The position numbers were made by a program, and so were the translations under genes. 64,000 nucleotides of DNA from Parvimonas micra (lineage in GTDB: Bacteria; Bacillota; Clostridia; Tissierellales; Peptoniphilaceae). The stretch is from contig NZ_CP148048.1 in NCBI RefSeq assembly GCF_037482165.1, positions 1,116,001 to 1,180,000 on the forward strand. The letters run 5' to 3'. Below are positions 1 through 7,229 of the stretch, piece by piece. The notes below the pieces were generated by a model, which was given only the letters and a program-made list of their open reading frames with translations, searched no databases and was not told where the DNA came from. Numbering within the stretch: position 1 is the first letter of the stretch; each line of letters starts with the position of its first letter.

Positions 1-521
1 TGTCCAAATTCAAAAGTTTGTCTATAAATTTTATAAGTAACTTTTCTTTCTTCAAGAAATTTACAAATATCCTGAATTGTATTTTTATTTGGATTATGTA
101 CAATCTCATTTTCAATATCATTTCTAATTATAATCATTCTTTTAGAAAATAAATTATAAAAATTATAAAAATAATCTTCAATATTCCCAAAATGAGAGAA
201 TAAAATATTGTCCCTCTTCCCTATTTTTTCTATAAGTTCCCCATTATAGCAGTCAGAGCAAATTGTTTTAAAATTTTTAATTTTATTTTTAGCTATGCTT
301 TGTTCCAAAAGTTTTAAAACATGCTCATCATAATCAACTCCAACTATATCACTGAAATGATTAGATAATTTCATCGGTAAAATTCCTAATCCACAACCAA
401 AATCAACGAGACTTTCTCCTTTTGGAATGATTTTCTTTATTTCTGAAGTCATATTGTCGTGGTATTTTGTGTATTCAGAAGCAACTAAATACCATTTTAT
501 TCTATCTTCATTCCAAAACAT
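1..521 (-). CDS. Class I SAM-dependent methyltransferase, 3' part missing
   Basis: The reading frame is open from an ATG at 521 to the left edge, so the C-terminus lies outside the window. About 173 codons are visible. The N-terminal part holds a glycine-rich SAM-binding motif I (VDFGCGLG) followed by an acidic strand end (VGVDYD), typical of class I Rossmann methyltransferases. It starts inside the 3' end of the ABC ATPase gene (14-bp overlap), so it is translationally coupled to a metallophore-type importer. The substrate cannot be told. Its place suggests a role with the imported metal chelate or in making or modifying a small molecule, which is inference only. Confidence 0.75.
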   Translation of the reverse strand, partial: MFWNEDRIKWYLVASEYTKYHDNMTSEIKKIIPKGESLVDFGCGLGILPMKLSNHFSDIVGVDYDEHVLKLLEQSIAKNKIKNFKTICSDCYNGELIEKIGKRDNILFSHFGNIEDYFYNFYNLFSKRMIIIRNDIENEIVHNPNKNTIQDICKFLEERKVTYKIYRQTFEFG

Positions 522-1299
522 AATCTTGTCTAACCTCCTTATAATTAGGAATACAGAATTTTCCATTTTCAGTTTCAATTAAATTTATAGGAACATTATA
601 TAGTTTTTCTAAAATTTCTTTATTTAAAATTGAAATATCTCCAAAATGACTTTCCTTATTTTTTTTAACAATCAAAATTTTATCTGCATAAGTTAATGCA
701 TGATTTGGATTATGAGTAGTAATTAAAAAACCTATATTTTTTTCCTTTAATGAATTACAAATCTCCATTATCTTAAGTTGATTGCCATAATCTAAGTTTG
801 CAACCGGCTCATCCATAAAAATGTAGTTATTAGCTTGTAACAATGCTCTAGCAATTAACACAAGCTGTCTTTCCCCACCACTAATTTGTCTATAATTTTT
901 ATCTTTTAAATAAGAAATTCCTAAAGTTTTTAAAATTTCAACAGATTTTTCATAATCTTCCCTAGTTGTTTTATAGAAAAATCCATCTTTTTTAGAATAA
1001 TTTCCCATTAAGATAACATCAATAACTTTATAGTCAAAAGCTGGAAAATGAATTTGTGGAATATATGAAATAAATCTTGAAAGTTTTTTACTATCTAATT
1101 CTTTTAAATCAAAATCATCAATAATTACATTTCCATTTTTTATAGGAATAAGTTTTAAAAGTGCTTTTAATAAAGTTGATTTTCCGGCTCCATTTTCTCC
1201 TAAAATGCAGATTATTTCTCCTTTATTTAATGAAAACACAATATCTTTTAGTATTTCATTATTCCCATAAAAAACATTTAAATTTTTAACCTCTATCAT
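508..1299 (-). CDS. FecE/BtuD-type ABC transporter ATPase
   Basis: ATP-binding subunit of an iron-chelate, heme or cobalamin type importer. Of 263 residues, Walker A is GENGAGKST (about 34-42), the signature is ISGGERQ (about 140), and Walker B runs into MDEPVANLD, followed by the H-loop (TTHNPNHA). Family members energise uptake through a FecCD permease, and that permease lies directly upstream with a 14-bp overlap. No substrate-binding protein is seen in the window. It may lie beyond the left edge. Substrate not determinable from sequence. Confidence 0.9.
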   Translation of the reverse strand: MIEVKNLNVFYGNNEILKDIVFSLNKGEIICILGENGAGKSTLLKALLKLIPIKNGNVIIDDFDLKELDSKKLSRFISYIPQIHFPAFDYKVIDVILMGNYSKKDGFFYKTTREDYEKSVEILKTLGISYLKDKNYRQISGGERQLVLIARALLQANNYIFMDEPVANLDYGNQLKIMEICNSLKEKNIGFLITTHNPNHALTYADKILIVKKNKESHFGDISILNKEILEKLYNVPINLIETENGKFCIPNYKEVRQDYVLE

Positions 1300-2302
1300 A
1301 ATCTCTACCTTTTTTATAAATCAAATACAAGAATATTGGAGCACCGATAAAAGAAGTAACTATCCCTATTGGAATTTCAGAAGTAGTAATATTTCTACAT
1401 AAAATATCTACGACAAGTAAAAAACTAGCTCCTAAAAGTCCAGATTCAGGAATTACAAATCTATAATCATCCCCAAAAATAAGTCTTGAAAAATGTGGTA
1501 TTACAAGTCCAATCCAACCTATTATACCTGTAACCGCAACACTTGAAGCAGTCATTAATGTTGCAAAAAATATTATAATAAATCTTATTTTTTCAGTATT
1601 AAGTCCAAGTGTTTTAGCCTCTTCTTCACCCATTGTAAAAATATTTATTTCTACTTTATAAAGATTAGATACAATAAGTCCTGTTACAATTGGGAAAAAG
1701 ATAAATTTAAAGTCTATCATTTTTACAGAAGCCAAAGAACCCATAAGCCAATATGTTATGCTTGGCAATTGGTTTTCTGTATCAGCAACAAGTTTTACAA
1801 AGGAAATTAAAGATGAAAATAAACTTCCTATCATCATTCCAGTTAAAATAAGCCCTAAAATTCTATCGCTTCTAAAAATTTTACTTAAAGTGTAAGTAAC
1901 AAAAACTGAAATAATACCTAAACTAAAAGATAATAGTGTTATTTCAAAAAAATTAAAATACATAAGTATTCCAAATGCACTACCAAATGCAGCAGCTTGA
2001 GTTGTTCCTAAAATGTCAGGACTAACCATAGGATTTTTTAAAAGTCCTTGATATAATGCTCCACTTGTAGAAATTCCTGCTCCTACTAAAATTGCACATA
2101 AAACACGAGGAATCCTTATATTCCAAATCACCGTACTTGCAGGTGAATTATCAACTATTCCATAAAAAAATCTATCTGTTATCACTTTTATTACATCGAA
2201 AAATTTAATTGGATATCGACCAATACTAAAAGAAAAAATAAAAGCCAAAACTAAAAAAAACACTAAAAATAAGAACTTAATCCTTACTTTTTTATCAACC
2301 AT
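1286..2302 (-). CDS. FecCD-family ABC transporter permease
   Basis: Integral membrane permease (338 residues) of the iron-siderophore, heme or vitamin B12 importer family. It has about ten hydrophobic segments and the family hallmarks RIPRVLCAILVGAGISTSGALYQG near residues 65-90 and GFIGLVIPH-like text (GWIGLVIPHFSRL). The ATG at 2302 is preferred over a TTG at 2317 because GGAG lies 9 nt upstream of it. It is first gene of an operon with the ATPase and a methyltransferase, expressed from a strong promoter at 2337-2365. Confidence 0.9.
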   Translation of the reverse strand: MVDKKVRIKFLFLVFFLVLAFIFSFSIGRYPIKFFDVIKVITDRFFYGIVDNSPASTVIWNIRIPRVLCAILVGAGISTSGALYQGLLKNPMVSPDILGTTQAAAFGSAFGILMYFNFFEITLLSFSLGIISVFVTYTLSKIFRSDRILGLILTGMMIGSLFSSLISFVKLVADTENQLPSITYWLMGSLASVKMIDFKFIFFPIVTGLIVSNLYKVEINIFTMGEEEAKTLGLNTEKIRFIIIFFATLMTASSVAVTGIIGWIGLVIPHFSRLIFGDDYRFVIPESGLLGASFLLVVDILCRNITTSEIPIGIVTSFIGAPIFLYLIYKKGRDYDRG

Positions 2303-2320
2303 AACTATGTTCTCCAAAAA

Positions 2321-2365
2321 ATATAACGTTATATAAATTATAAATTATTAATATGAAAAAGTCAA
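2321..2365 (-). promoter_or_regulatory. Promoter and 14-bp palindrome upstream of the importer operon
   Basis: On the minus strand there is TTGACT (2360-2365), a 17-bp spacer and TATAAT (2337-2342). Immediately downstream of the -10 is a perfect 14-bp palindrome ATATAACGTTATAT (2321-2334), in operator position just before the ribosome-binding site. The repressor is not identified. A metal-responsive regulator would fit the operon, as inference. Confidence 0.7.
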
Positions 2366-2479
2366 CGAATTTCAGTCTTTGTTTATGGCTAACTATGTAG
2401 TAAAGTCAAAATTTTAAACAAAAAAATAGTAAAACAATTTGATGATTTACTGTTTTTTTACAACCTTTAATGAATTGAT

Positions 2480-2503
2480 TTTTATTGCGAAGCAACAAGG
2501 TTC
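2480..2503 (-). repeat. Inverted partial copy of the dispersed hairpin repeat
   Basis: The reverse complement of these 24 bases matches 2928-2951 at 22 of 24 positions. With that copy it forms an inverted pair around the 66-codon gene at 2667-2867. The rest of 2318-2595 is AT-rich and I see no gene in it. Confidence 0.6.
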
Positions 2504-2595
2504 TTGGGCACTCTCTATACAAAACATCGTGTAAAGTTGTCGTTCCTATCGATATAAGATATCATAACTATTAACAAACTTTTTCACATAAAAGC

Positions 2596-2624
2596 TTGAC
2601 AGTTATAAAAGTTTCAAATATACT
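2596..2624 (+). promoter_or_regulatory. Promoter of the small membrane protein gene
   Basis: TTGACA (2596-2601), 17-bp spacer, TATACT (2619-2624). It lies about 40 bp before the AGGAGG ribosome-binding site of the gene at 2667. Confidence 0.75.
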
Positions 2625-2666
2625 TATTGTAAGGAGTACATCGCATAAAAAATAGGAGGTGCTATT

Positions 2667-2867
2667 ATGATATCAAGAGAATTACATTTTAGGATATTAC
2701 TTATTATTCTTATAGTACAAAATATATATATTTATAAGAAGTATGTTATACCGACTATGAAAAATAATGGAACTTATGAAAAATATAAATGGTATTCCAG
2801 AATCGGCTCAATAGTTATGGCTTTAATTATTGTTTATGCAATATATTTTTTGTTTTTTGCTCGATAA
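2667..2867 (+). CDS. Small two-helix membrane protein, unknown function
   Basis: A 66-residue protein with two predicted membrane helices (about residues 9-24 and 46-64) joined by a basic, Tyr-rich loop. I recognise no family. Support for a real gene is a strong ribosome-binding site (AGGAGGTG 7 nt before ATG), a near-consensus promoter, and a terminator downstream. It is isolated on the plus strand between inverted copies of a dispersed repeat, so it may be a recently moved or rapidly changing gene. Confidence 0.7.
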   Translation: MISRELHFRILLIILIVQNIYIYKKYVIPTMKNNGTYEKYKWYSRIGSIVMALIIVYAIYFLFFAR

Positions 2868-2882
2868 AATCAAATTAACATA

Positions 2883-2952
2883 AGACCCCCACACTTCCAC
2901 GATGCTTCGCATCGGGTAGGTTCGCGGGAACCTTGTTGTTTCACAATAAAAA
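2883..2952 (+). repeat. Dispersed repeat with two GC-rich hairpins, copy 1
   Basis: About 70 bp, nearly identical to 60888-60957. It contains a GATGC-TTC-GCATC hairpin and a GGTTC-GCG-GGAACC hairpin followed by the tail CTTGTTGTTTCACAATAAAA. A tail-only piece is at 6576-6597 and an inverted tail at 2480-2503. It sits between convergent genes just before a terminator. Confidence 0.8.
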
Positions 2953-2985
2953 AATAGACAATATTTTAAATTGTCTATTTTTTAA
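2951..2985. terminator. Bidirectional intrinsic terminator
   Basis: AATAGACAAT and ATTGTCTATT form a 10-bp stem around an AT-rich loop. There are T-runs on both strands. It serves the convergent genes ending at 2867 and 3022. Confidence 0.8.
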
Positions 2986-3021
2986 TTCTGATATTTAATT
3001 GATAATTTTCTTAATTGAATT

Positions 3022-3912
3022 TTAATCAAGTCTAAAAAATTCTTCTAATGTGATATTATTTTTTAACATTTTATTTGCGTTTTCTACACCAACATAACGA
3101 AAATGCCATGGTGCAAACTTAAAATTTGTTATATCTTCCTTGTTTTCAGGATAGCGAAGAATAAATCCATATTTATGAGCATTTTTTATAAGCCAGTGAA
3201 ATTCTTCAGTTTCTTTAAATGCTTCTGTTAAATTTTTTTCTTCATCTTTACCAATTATATCTAAACTTTGTCCTATTTGTGATTCATTATGCCCTGGTGC
3301 AGCATACATTGCATAAATAACAGCTCCATCAGGTTTTGGTGCATTTTTATGAATTTCTTTTTGCTCTTCATAACTTACATAATCTTTAGATAAATTAAGA
3401 GTTATTTTTTCTCTATTTGCATCTACTTTCATTAATTCAAATTGCTTTTCAACAAATTTATCCATTTGTGGATTAAAATCACTTGGCAATCCATATTCAG
3501 TATTTACTAAAAGTATTCCCTTTATAACTTTAAAATTTTTATCTTTGGATACATCTTCAATATTTTTACTCTTAACAAAATAAAAATTATCATTATATTT
3601 TATTTTACTTACTCCATCTTTATAGCCATAAACTTCAAGATACTTTTCCTTATCAATTTTACCTTTTTGAATAGAAAGATTTGCATTTTCATAAATAGGA
3701 GTTTTTTCCAAAGTTTTTGCATAATTTGTTAAAATATCTGAAAAATCTGTAACTTCAGGCAAAGATAAATTTTCAAAATTATAAGGTAAATCTTTTTCTA
3801 TTTCCGACTTTTTATTTTTATTTTTAGTATATAATGAAAATACTACATAGGAAATAATTAATACAAAAATTGCTACTATAAAAATAAGTCTTCTACTTTT
3901 TGTCTTTTTCAA
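3022..3912 (-). CDS. Membrane-anchored SH3-like plus degenerate VanY/M15-like protein
   Basis: Predicted 296 residues: an N-terminal membrane anchor (about 9-27), an SH3-like region (about 70-120), and a C-terminal region like VanY D,D-carboxypeptidases. The matching text includes DYVSYEEQ, PGHNESQIGQSLD, EEFHWL..YGFILRYP and APWHFRYVG. In active VanY enzymes the motif PGxSEHQxGxxxD supplies a zinc His and Asp, and EPWH supplies the catalytic Glu and second zinc His. Here the first His position is Ser211 and the Glu position is Ala267, while Asp218 and His270 are kept. It may be a non-catalytic peptidoglycan-binding protein (inference). The start is TTG with a GAGGG site upstream. Confidence 0.75.
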   Translation of the reverse strand: MKKTKSRRLIFIVAIFVLIISYVVFSLYTKNKNKKSEIEKDLPYNFENLSLPEVTDFSDILTNYAKTLEKTPIYENANLSIQKGKIDKEKYLEVYGYKDGVSKIKYNDNFYFVKSKNIEDVSKDKNFKVIKGILLVNTEYGLPSDFNPQMDKFVEKQFELMKVDANREKITLNLSKDYVSYEEQKEIHKNAPKPDGAVIYAMYAAPGHNESQIGQSLDIIGKDEEKNLTEAFKETEEFHWLIKNAHKYGFILRYPENKEDITNFKFAPWHFRYVGVENANKMLKNNITLEEFFRLD

Positions 3913-3947
3913 AATTACCCTCTATCTTATTATATCTTAATACATAA

Positions 3948-3979
3948 TTAAAGGGATTTAGAAATCTAAATCCCTTTAA
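3948..3979 (-). terminator. Intrinsic terminator after rpmF
   Basis: AAAGGGATTTAGA pairs with TCTAAATCCCTTT in a long stem. The U-run on the minus strand is short (TTTAATT), so strength is uncertain. Confidence 0.6.
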
Positions 3980-3987
3980 ACTACTTT

Positions 3988-4167
3988 TTATTCAACATCT
4001 AATACTTTTCTTCCTTTATACATTCCTGTGTCAGGATTAACTCTGTGAGGTACAACCAATTCATTAGTTTCAGGATCTCTAACTAGAGCCACTTTAGGTA
4101 GTCTATATGAAGATGCTCTTCTCTTATCTCTTCTTGCTTTTGAAGTTTTTCTCTTAGGTACTGCCAT
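3988..4167 (-). CDS. rpmF: 50S ribosomal protein L32
   Basis: A 59-residue protein beginning MAVPKRKTSKARRDKRR, the classic L32 N-terminus, and continuing with VPHRVNP and GMYKGRKVLDVE. Length is normal for L32. It is a component of the large ribosomal subunit. The ribosome-binding site AGGAGGTGTTAT precedes the ATG. It has its own consensus promoter right after ackA and its own terminator. The zinc-ribbon cysteines found in some L32 proteins are absent, so this is the C-minus form. The usual upstream partner yceD is not here. Confidence 0.95.
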   Translation of the reverse strand: MAVPKRKTSKARRDKRRASSYRLPKVALVRDPETNELVVPHRVNPDTGMYKGRKVLDVE

Positions 4168-4203
4168 TATAACACCTCCTCTGAATTCTTATAACATATA
4201 CCT

Positions 4204-4256
4204 CCGTTTTAAACGGATAACAGAAGTATTATACTACAAAAAATTTAATTTGTCAA
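4204..4256 (-). promoter_or_regulatory. rpmF promoter with leader palindrome
   Basis: TTGACA (4251-4256), exactly 17 bp, TATAAT (4228-4233), a perfect consensus promoter lying only 2 bp after the ackA stop codon. In the transcribed leader CCGTTTTAAACGG (4204-4216) can form a small hairpin ahead of the ribosome-binding site. Confidence 0.85.
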
Positions 4257-4258
4257 CA

Positions 4259-5446
4259 TTATTTTACTAAATTCATAGTATCTCTTGCAATCATTAATTC
4301 TTCATTTGTAGGAACTACTAGGACTTTTACTCTTGAATTATCAGCTGAAATAACAGCTTCTTCTCTTGTATCATTTTTAGCATCATCAATAATAATTCCA
4401 TATTCTTCCATATTTTCTAATATTAATTTACGCATTGAAGCTGAATTTTCTCCAATACCACCGGCAAATGAAATAGCATCTACGTGACCTAATTCAGCCA
4501 TAAATCCACCAACATATCTTCTTACTCTTGTGATAAACATATCTAAAGCAAGTTGTGCTCTTTCATTTCCTTTTTCAGCTGCTTCTTCTAAATCTCTAAA
4601 GTCTGAGCTTAATCCTGAAACTCCAAGAACTCCGGATTTTTTATTTAAAATTTGATTCATTTCATCAGCTGAATATCCTTTTTCATTCATTAAGAATGTC
4701 ATAACTGTAGGATCTAAATCTCCACTTCTTGTTCCCATTACAAGTCCTTCTAACGGAGTTAATCCCATTGTTGTATCATAACATTCTCCGTTTTTAATTG
4801 CAGCGATTGATGATCCATTTCCTAAGTGAACAGTAATAATATTTAAGTTTTTCTTATCTGTATTTAACAATTCAGCAGTTCTTAAAGTTACATATCTATG
4901 GCTTGTTCCATGGAAACCAAATTTTCTAAGTCTATAATCTTCATAGTATTCATAAGGAATCGCATACATAAATGTTCTTGCTGGCATTGTTTGATGGAAT
5001 GCTGTATCGAATACTGCAACATTTTGTTTTCCAGGAACTAAGCTTTCACAAGCTTCAATACCCATTAAATTTGCTGGGTTATGTAGTGGTCCAAATTTAA
5101 TAAATTCTCTAACTTTTGCTTTTACATTTTCATCAATTATACATGATGCTGTTAATTTATCTCCACCATGAAGTACTCTATGTCCAATTGCATTAACTTC
5201 ATCTAAGCTCTTAACAACTCCATATTTTTCATGAACTAAAGCATCAAATACATGTTTAATAGCTGCTGTATGGTCTTTCATTGCTTCTTCAACAACTAAT
5301 TTTTCATTTCCAACTTTGTGAGTTAATTTTGAACCTTCTATTCCGATTCTTTCAACTAATCCTTTACATAATACACTTTCATCAGTCATATCAAATAATT
5401 GATATTTTAAAGATGAACTTCCACAGTTAATAACTAAAATTTTCAT
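4259..5446 (-). CDS. ackA: Acetate kinase
   Basis: It interconverts acetyl phosphate plus ADP with acetate plus ATP in the cytosol, the ATP-yielding step of acetate fermentation. The 395 residues begin MKILVINCGSSSLKYQL, carry GHRVLHGG, the HLGNGSS phosphate-binding motif and FAGGIGEN, all typical of the ASKHA kinase family. The start at 5446 is chosen over upstream in-frame codons because AGGAGG lies 7 nt before it. The partner phosphotransacetylase gene is not adjacent. Confidence 0.97.
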   Translation of the reverse strand: MKILVINCGSSSLKYQLFDMTDESVLCKGLVERIGIEGSKLTHKVGNEKLVVEEAMKDHTAAIKHVFDALVHEKYGVVKSLDEVNAIGHRVLHGGDKLTASCIIDENVKAKVREFIKFGPLHNPANLMGIEACESLVPGKQNVAVFDTAFHQTMPARTFMYAIPYEYYEDYRLRKFGFHGTSHRYVTLRTAELLNTDKKNLNIITVHLGNGSSIAAIKNGECYDTTMGLTPLEGLVMGTRSGDLDPTVMTFLMNEKGYSADEMNQILNKKSGVLGVSGLSSDFRDLEEAAEKGNERAQLALDMFITRVRRYVGGFMAELGHVDAISFAGGIGENSASMRKLILENMEEYGIIIDDAKNDTREEAVISADNSRVKVLVVPTNEELMIARDTMNLVK

Positions 5447-5492
5447 TAATTTCCTCCTAATTTTTAAAAAAGCATATTTTACATACATAGAT

Positions 5493-5521
5493 ATTTTACT
5501 ATTTTGAGCTGAATAAGTCAA
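5493..5521 (-). promoter_or_regulatory. ackA promoter
   Basis: TTGACT (5516-5521), 17-bp spacer, TAAAAT (5493-5498), about 47 bp before the ackA start. Confidence 0.7.
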
Positions 5522-5556
5522 TACAATTTTTTATTATAATCTAAAATCACCAGCTA

Positions 5557-6108
5557 TTATTCTTCGAAAATATCAAATTTTTCTTTTTTAATGGTATTTT
5601 TTCTTTGCTTAAGAATTCCCATGATAAAAAATACAGTACCACAAATAACAAAAATTGTTCCGAAAATTGCAGTTATCCAAAATGGTGCATTTTTTTCTTT
5701 AATATATTTTAACATTGAAATTAGTAACATAATTCCAATAGCAAACTGTGAAACTCCAATAGAAATAAACATTGAATATCTTTTTCTAATTTGCTTATTA
5801 ATATCTTTACTTTCTGTATATAATTCCAATGGTCCATGCGCTTTATTTTTTCGCATATATACTCTTCCAGCATATTCTGCAACTATAGTAATTCCACTTT
5901 GTTCTAAAAAATTAAGATACTCTTTTTTCTTGTCTCCATGATAGTTTGGAATATCAATTTTATATTGATACTTAGCTGGTGAAACATCTTCAAACTCATA
6001 ATTTCCATTGCTATATCCTATTAACATAAGTCCACTTTCACCTTGTTCATTTAACCATTCTTCTTCTTTACAAATATCCAAAAAAGTCTTTTTAACTGTT
6101 GTTTTCAT
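5557..6108 (-). CDS. DUF2812-family membrane protein
   Basis: 183 residues. A soluble N-terminal DUF2812-like region includes KYQYKIDIPNYHGDKKKEYLNFLEQSG and a WxxxxE-type stretch. It is followed by two membrane helices (about 115-133 and 143-164) and a basic tail. Such proteins are regularly paired with a PadR regulator, as here, where the genes overlap by 17 bp. The molecular role of the family is unknown. The pair resembles a regulator and membrane-effector unit, which is inference. Confidence 0.75.
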   Translation of the reverse strand: MKTTVKKTFLDICKEEEWLNEQGESGLMLIGYSNGNYEFEDVSPAKYQYKIDIPNYHGDKKKEYLNFLEQSGITIVAEYAGRVYMRKNKAHGPLELYTESKDINKQIRKRYSMFISIGVSQFAIGIMLLISMLKYIKEKNAPFWITAIFGTIFVICGTVFFIMGILKQRKNTIKKEKFDIFEE

Positions 6109-6430
6109 TGTTTTTCTCCTTTACTGTTCTCGCATTTTTCAATAATTCTTCTAAACGAATAAGTTCTAACTCAAAATATTTTTTTCCTGTATCTGTTATA
6201 ATATATTCTATTTTTCTATCTTGAGGTTCATTATCCAACTGTCTAATCCAGTTCTTTTTTTGTAGTGTGTCTAATGCCCCATAAAGTGTTCCTGCTCCAA
6301 GATTTACTCTATTATCAGTCATCTCTGCAATATCTTTCATTAAAGCATATCCATGAGCTGGGTTATGAAGACGAAGTAAAATATAAAAAACAGATTCTGT
6401 TAAAGCTCCACTATTAGTTTGTCTTCCCAT
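6092..6430 (-). CDS. PadR-family transcriptional regulator
   Basis: 112 residues with a winged helix-turn-helix: ESVFYILLRLHNPAHGYALMKDI, then the wing helix GAGTLYGALDTLQKKNWI and a C-terminal dimerisation helix, the standard short PadR layout. It is first gene of an operon with the DUF2812 protein. A 19-bp inverted repeat overlaps its own promoter, which points to autorepression. Confidence 0.9.
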   Translation of the reverse strand: MGRQTNSGALTESVFYILLRLHNPAHGYALMKDIAEMTDNRVNLGAGTLYGALDTLQKKNWIRQLDNEPQDRKIEYIITDTGKKYFELELIRLEELLKNARTVKEKNNENNS

Positions 6431-6443
6431 TATTTCTCCTTTC

Positions 6444-6501
6444 TATTACGTTTTATGATATATCGTAATTAAAGTATATCATAAAAAGTAATAGTTGTCA
6501 A
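6444..6501 (-). promoter_or_regulatory. PadR operon promoter inside a 19-bp inverted repeat operator
   Basis: TTGACA (6496-6501), 17 bp, TATACT (6473-6478). Two arms, 6444-6462 and 6475-6493, are inverted copies matching at 18 of 19 positions with a 12-bp spacer. The upstream arm covers the spacer and -10 element, so bound repressor would block RNA polymerase. PadR proteins commonly bind such long ATATs-rich dyads. Confidence 0.8.
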
Positions 6502-6575
6502 CACTTTAATAAAAAAATTTTTTATTTGTAAAATATAGTAAAATCAGCAATAATAGGATATTTTATTAAGAGATT

Positions 6576-6597
6576 CTTGTTGTTTCACAATAAAAAA
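6576..6597 (+). repeat. Tail-only piece of the dispersed hairpin repeat
   Basis: CTTGTTGTTTCACAATAAAA matches the tails of the copies at 2883 and 60888. The hairpin part is missing. Confidence 0.6.
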
Positions 6598-6627
6598 AGC
6601 AGAAATTTTTTTAATCTCTGCCTTCTA
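6592..6627 (-). terminator. Terminator after plsY
   Basis: On the minus strand GGCAGAG, an A-rich loop and TTCTGC are followed by seven T residues. Confidence 0.7.
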
Positions 6628-6632
6628 TAATA

Positions 6633-7229
6633 TTATTTTTTAAAATTTATTTTATTTTCATTACCATTAATAAGTCTTACAATATTACTTTTATGTCTAT
6701 ATATACTTAAACTTGCTAAAAGAAAAAATGTTAATAAAACATAAATATTTCTATATTTAAAAAATATATATGATATTGGCAATACTAAAGTTGTTGTAAG
6801 TATTGACCCCAATGATATATATTTCGTCAATACAACTATTGTAATAAATAGTATAATTGCTACAATTGCAATTTTATAGTCTAAAAATATAATAAATCCA
6901 AAAGAGGATGCAATACCCTTTCCACCTTTAAAATTCAAAAACACAGGCCAATTATGCCCTATAACCACAAAAATTCCAGCTAATAGAACACCATTTAATC
7001 CTAATAGCTTCATTCCTATAAAACAAGCTAAAATTGATTTTAAAAGGTCAACAATAAATGTTAGAGCTCCTGCCTTAATTCCAAAGACTCTTAATGCATT
7101 CGTCGTTCCCGCATTTTTACTTCCATAATCTCTAATATCTTTATTAAATAACAACTTTCCAAAAATCATTCCACCAGATATATTACCTAAAAAATAAGCA
7201 ATAATTATACAAAATATAAAATTAAACAT
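6633..7229 (-). CDS. plsY: Acyl-phosphate glycerol-3-phosphate acyltransferase PlsY
   Basis: Membrane enzyme that moves the acyl group from acyl phosphate to glycerol 3-phosphate, the first step of phosphatidic acid synthesis. The 198 residues contain about five to six helices and the family motifs DIRDYGSKNAGTTNALRVFG (loop 1), GHNWPVFLNFKGGKGIASS (loop 2) and SLSIYRHKSNI (loop 3). The ATG at 7229 has GGGGAGAA upstream and overlaps the last codons of der by 8 bp, so der and plsY are coupled, as in many Firmicutes. Confidence 0.95.
   Translation of the reverse strand: MFNFIFCIIIAYFLGNISGGMIFGKLLFNKDIRDYGSKNAGTTNALRVFGIKAGALTFIVDLLKSILACFIGMKLLGLNGVLLAGIFVVIGHNWPVFLNFKGGKGIASSFGFIIFLDYKIAIVAIILFITIVVLTKYISLGSILTTTLVLPISYIFFKYRNIYVLLTFFLLASLSIYRHKSNIVRLINGNENKINFKK

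Noticed and set aside
5591-5941. Plus-strand 116-codon frame
   Set aside because: It lies antisense to the DUF2812 gene, without a ribosome-binding site or a known domain.
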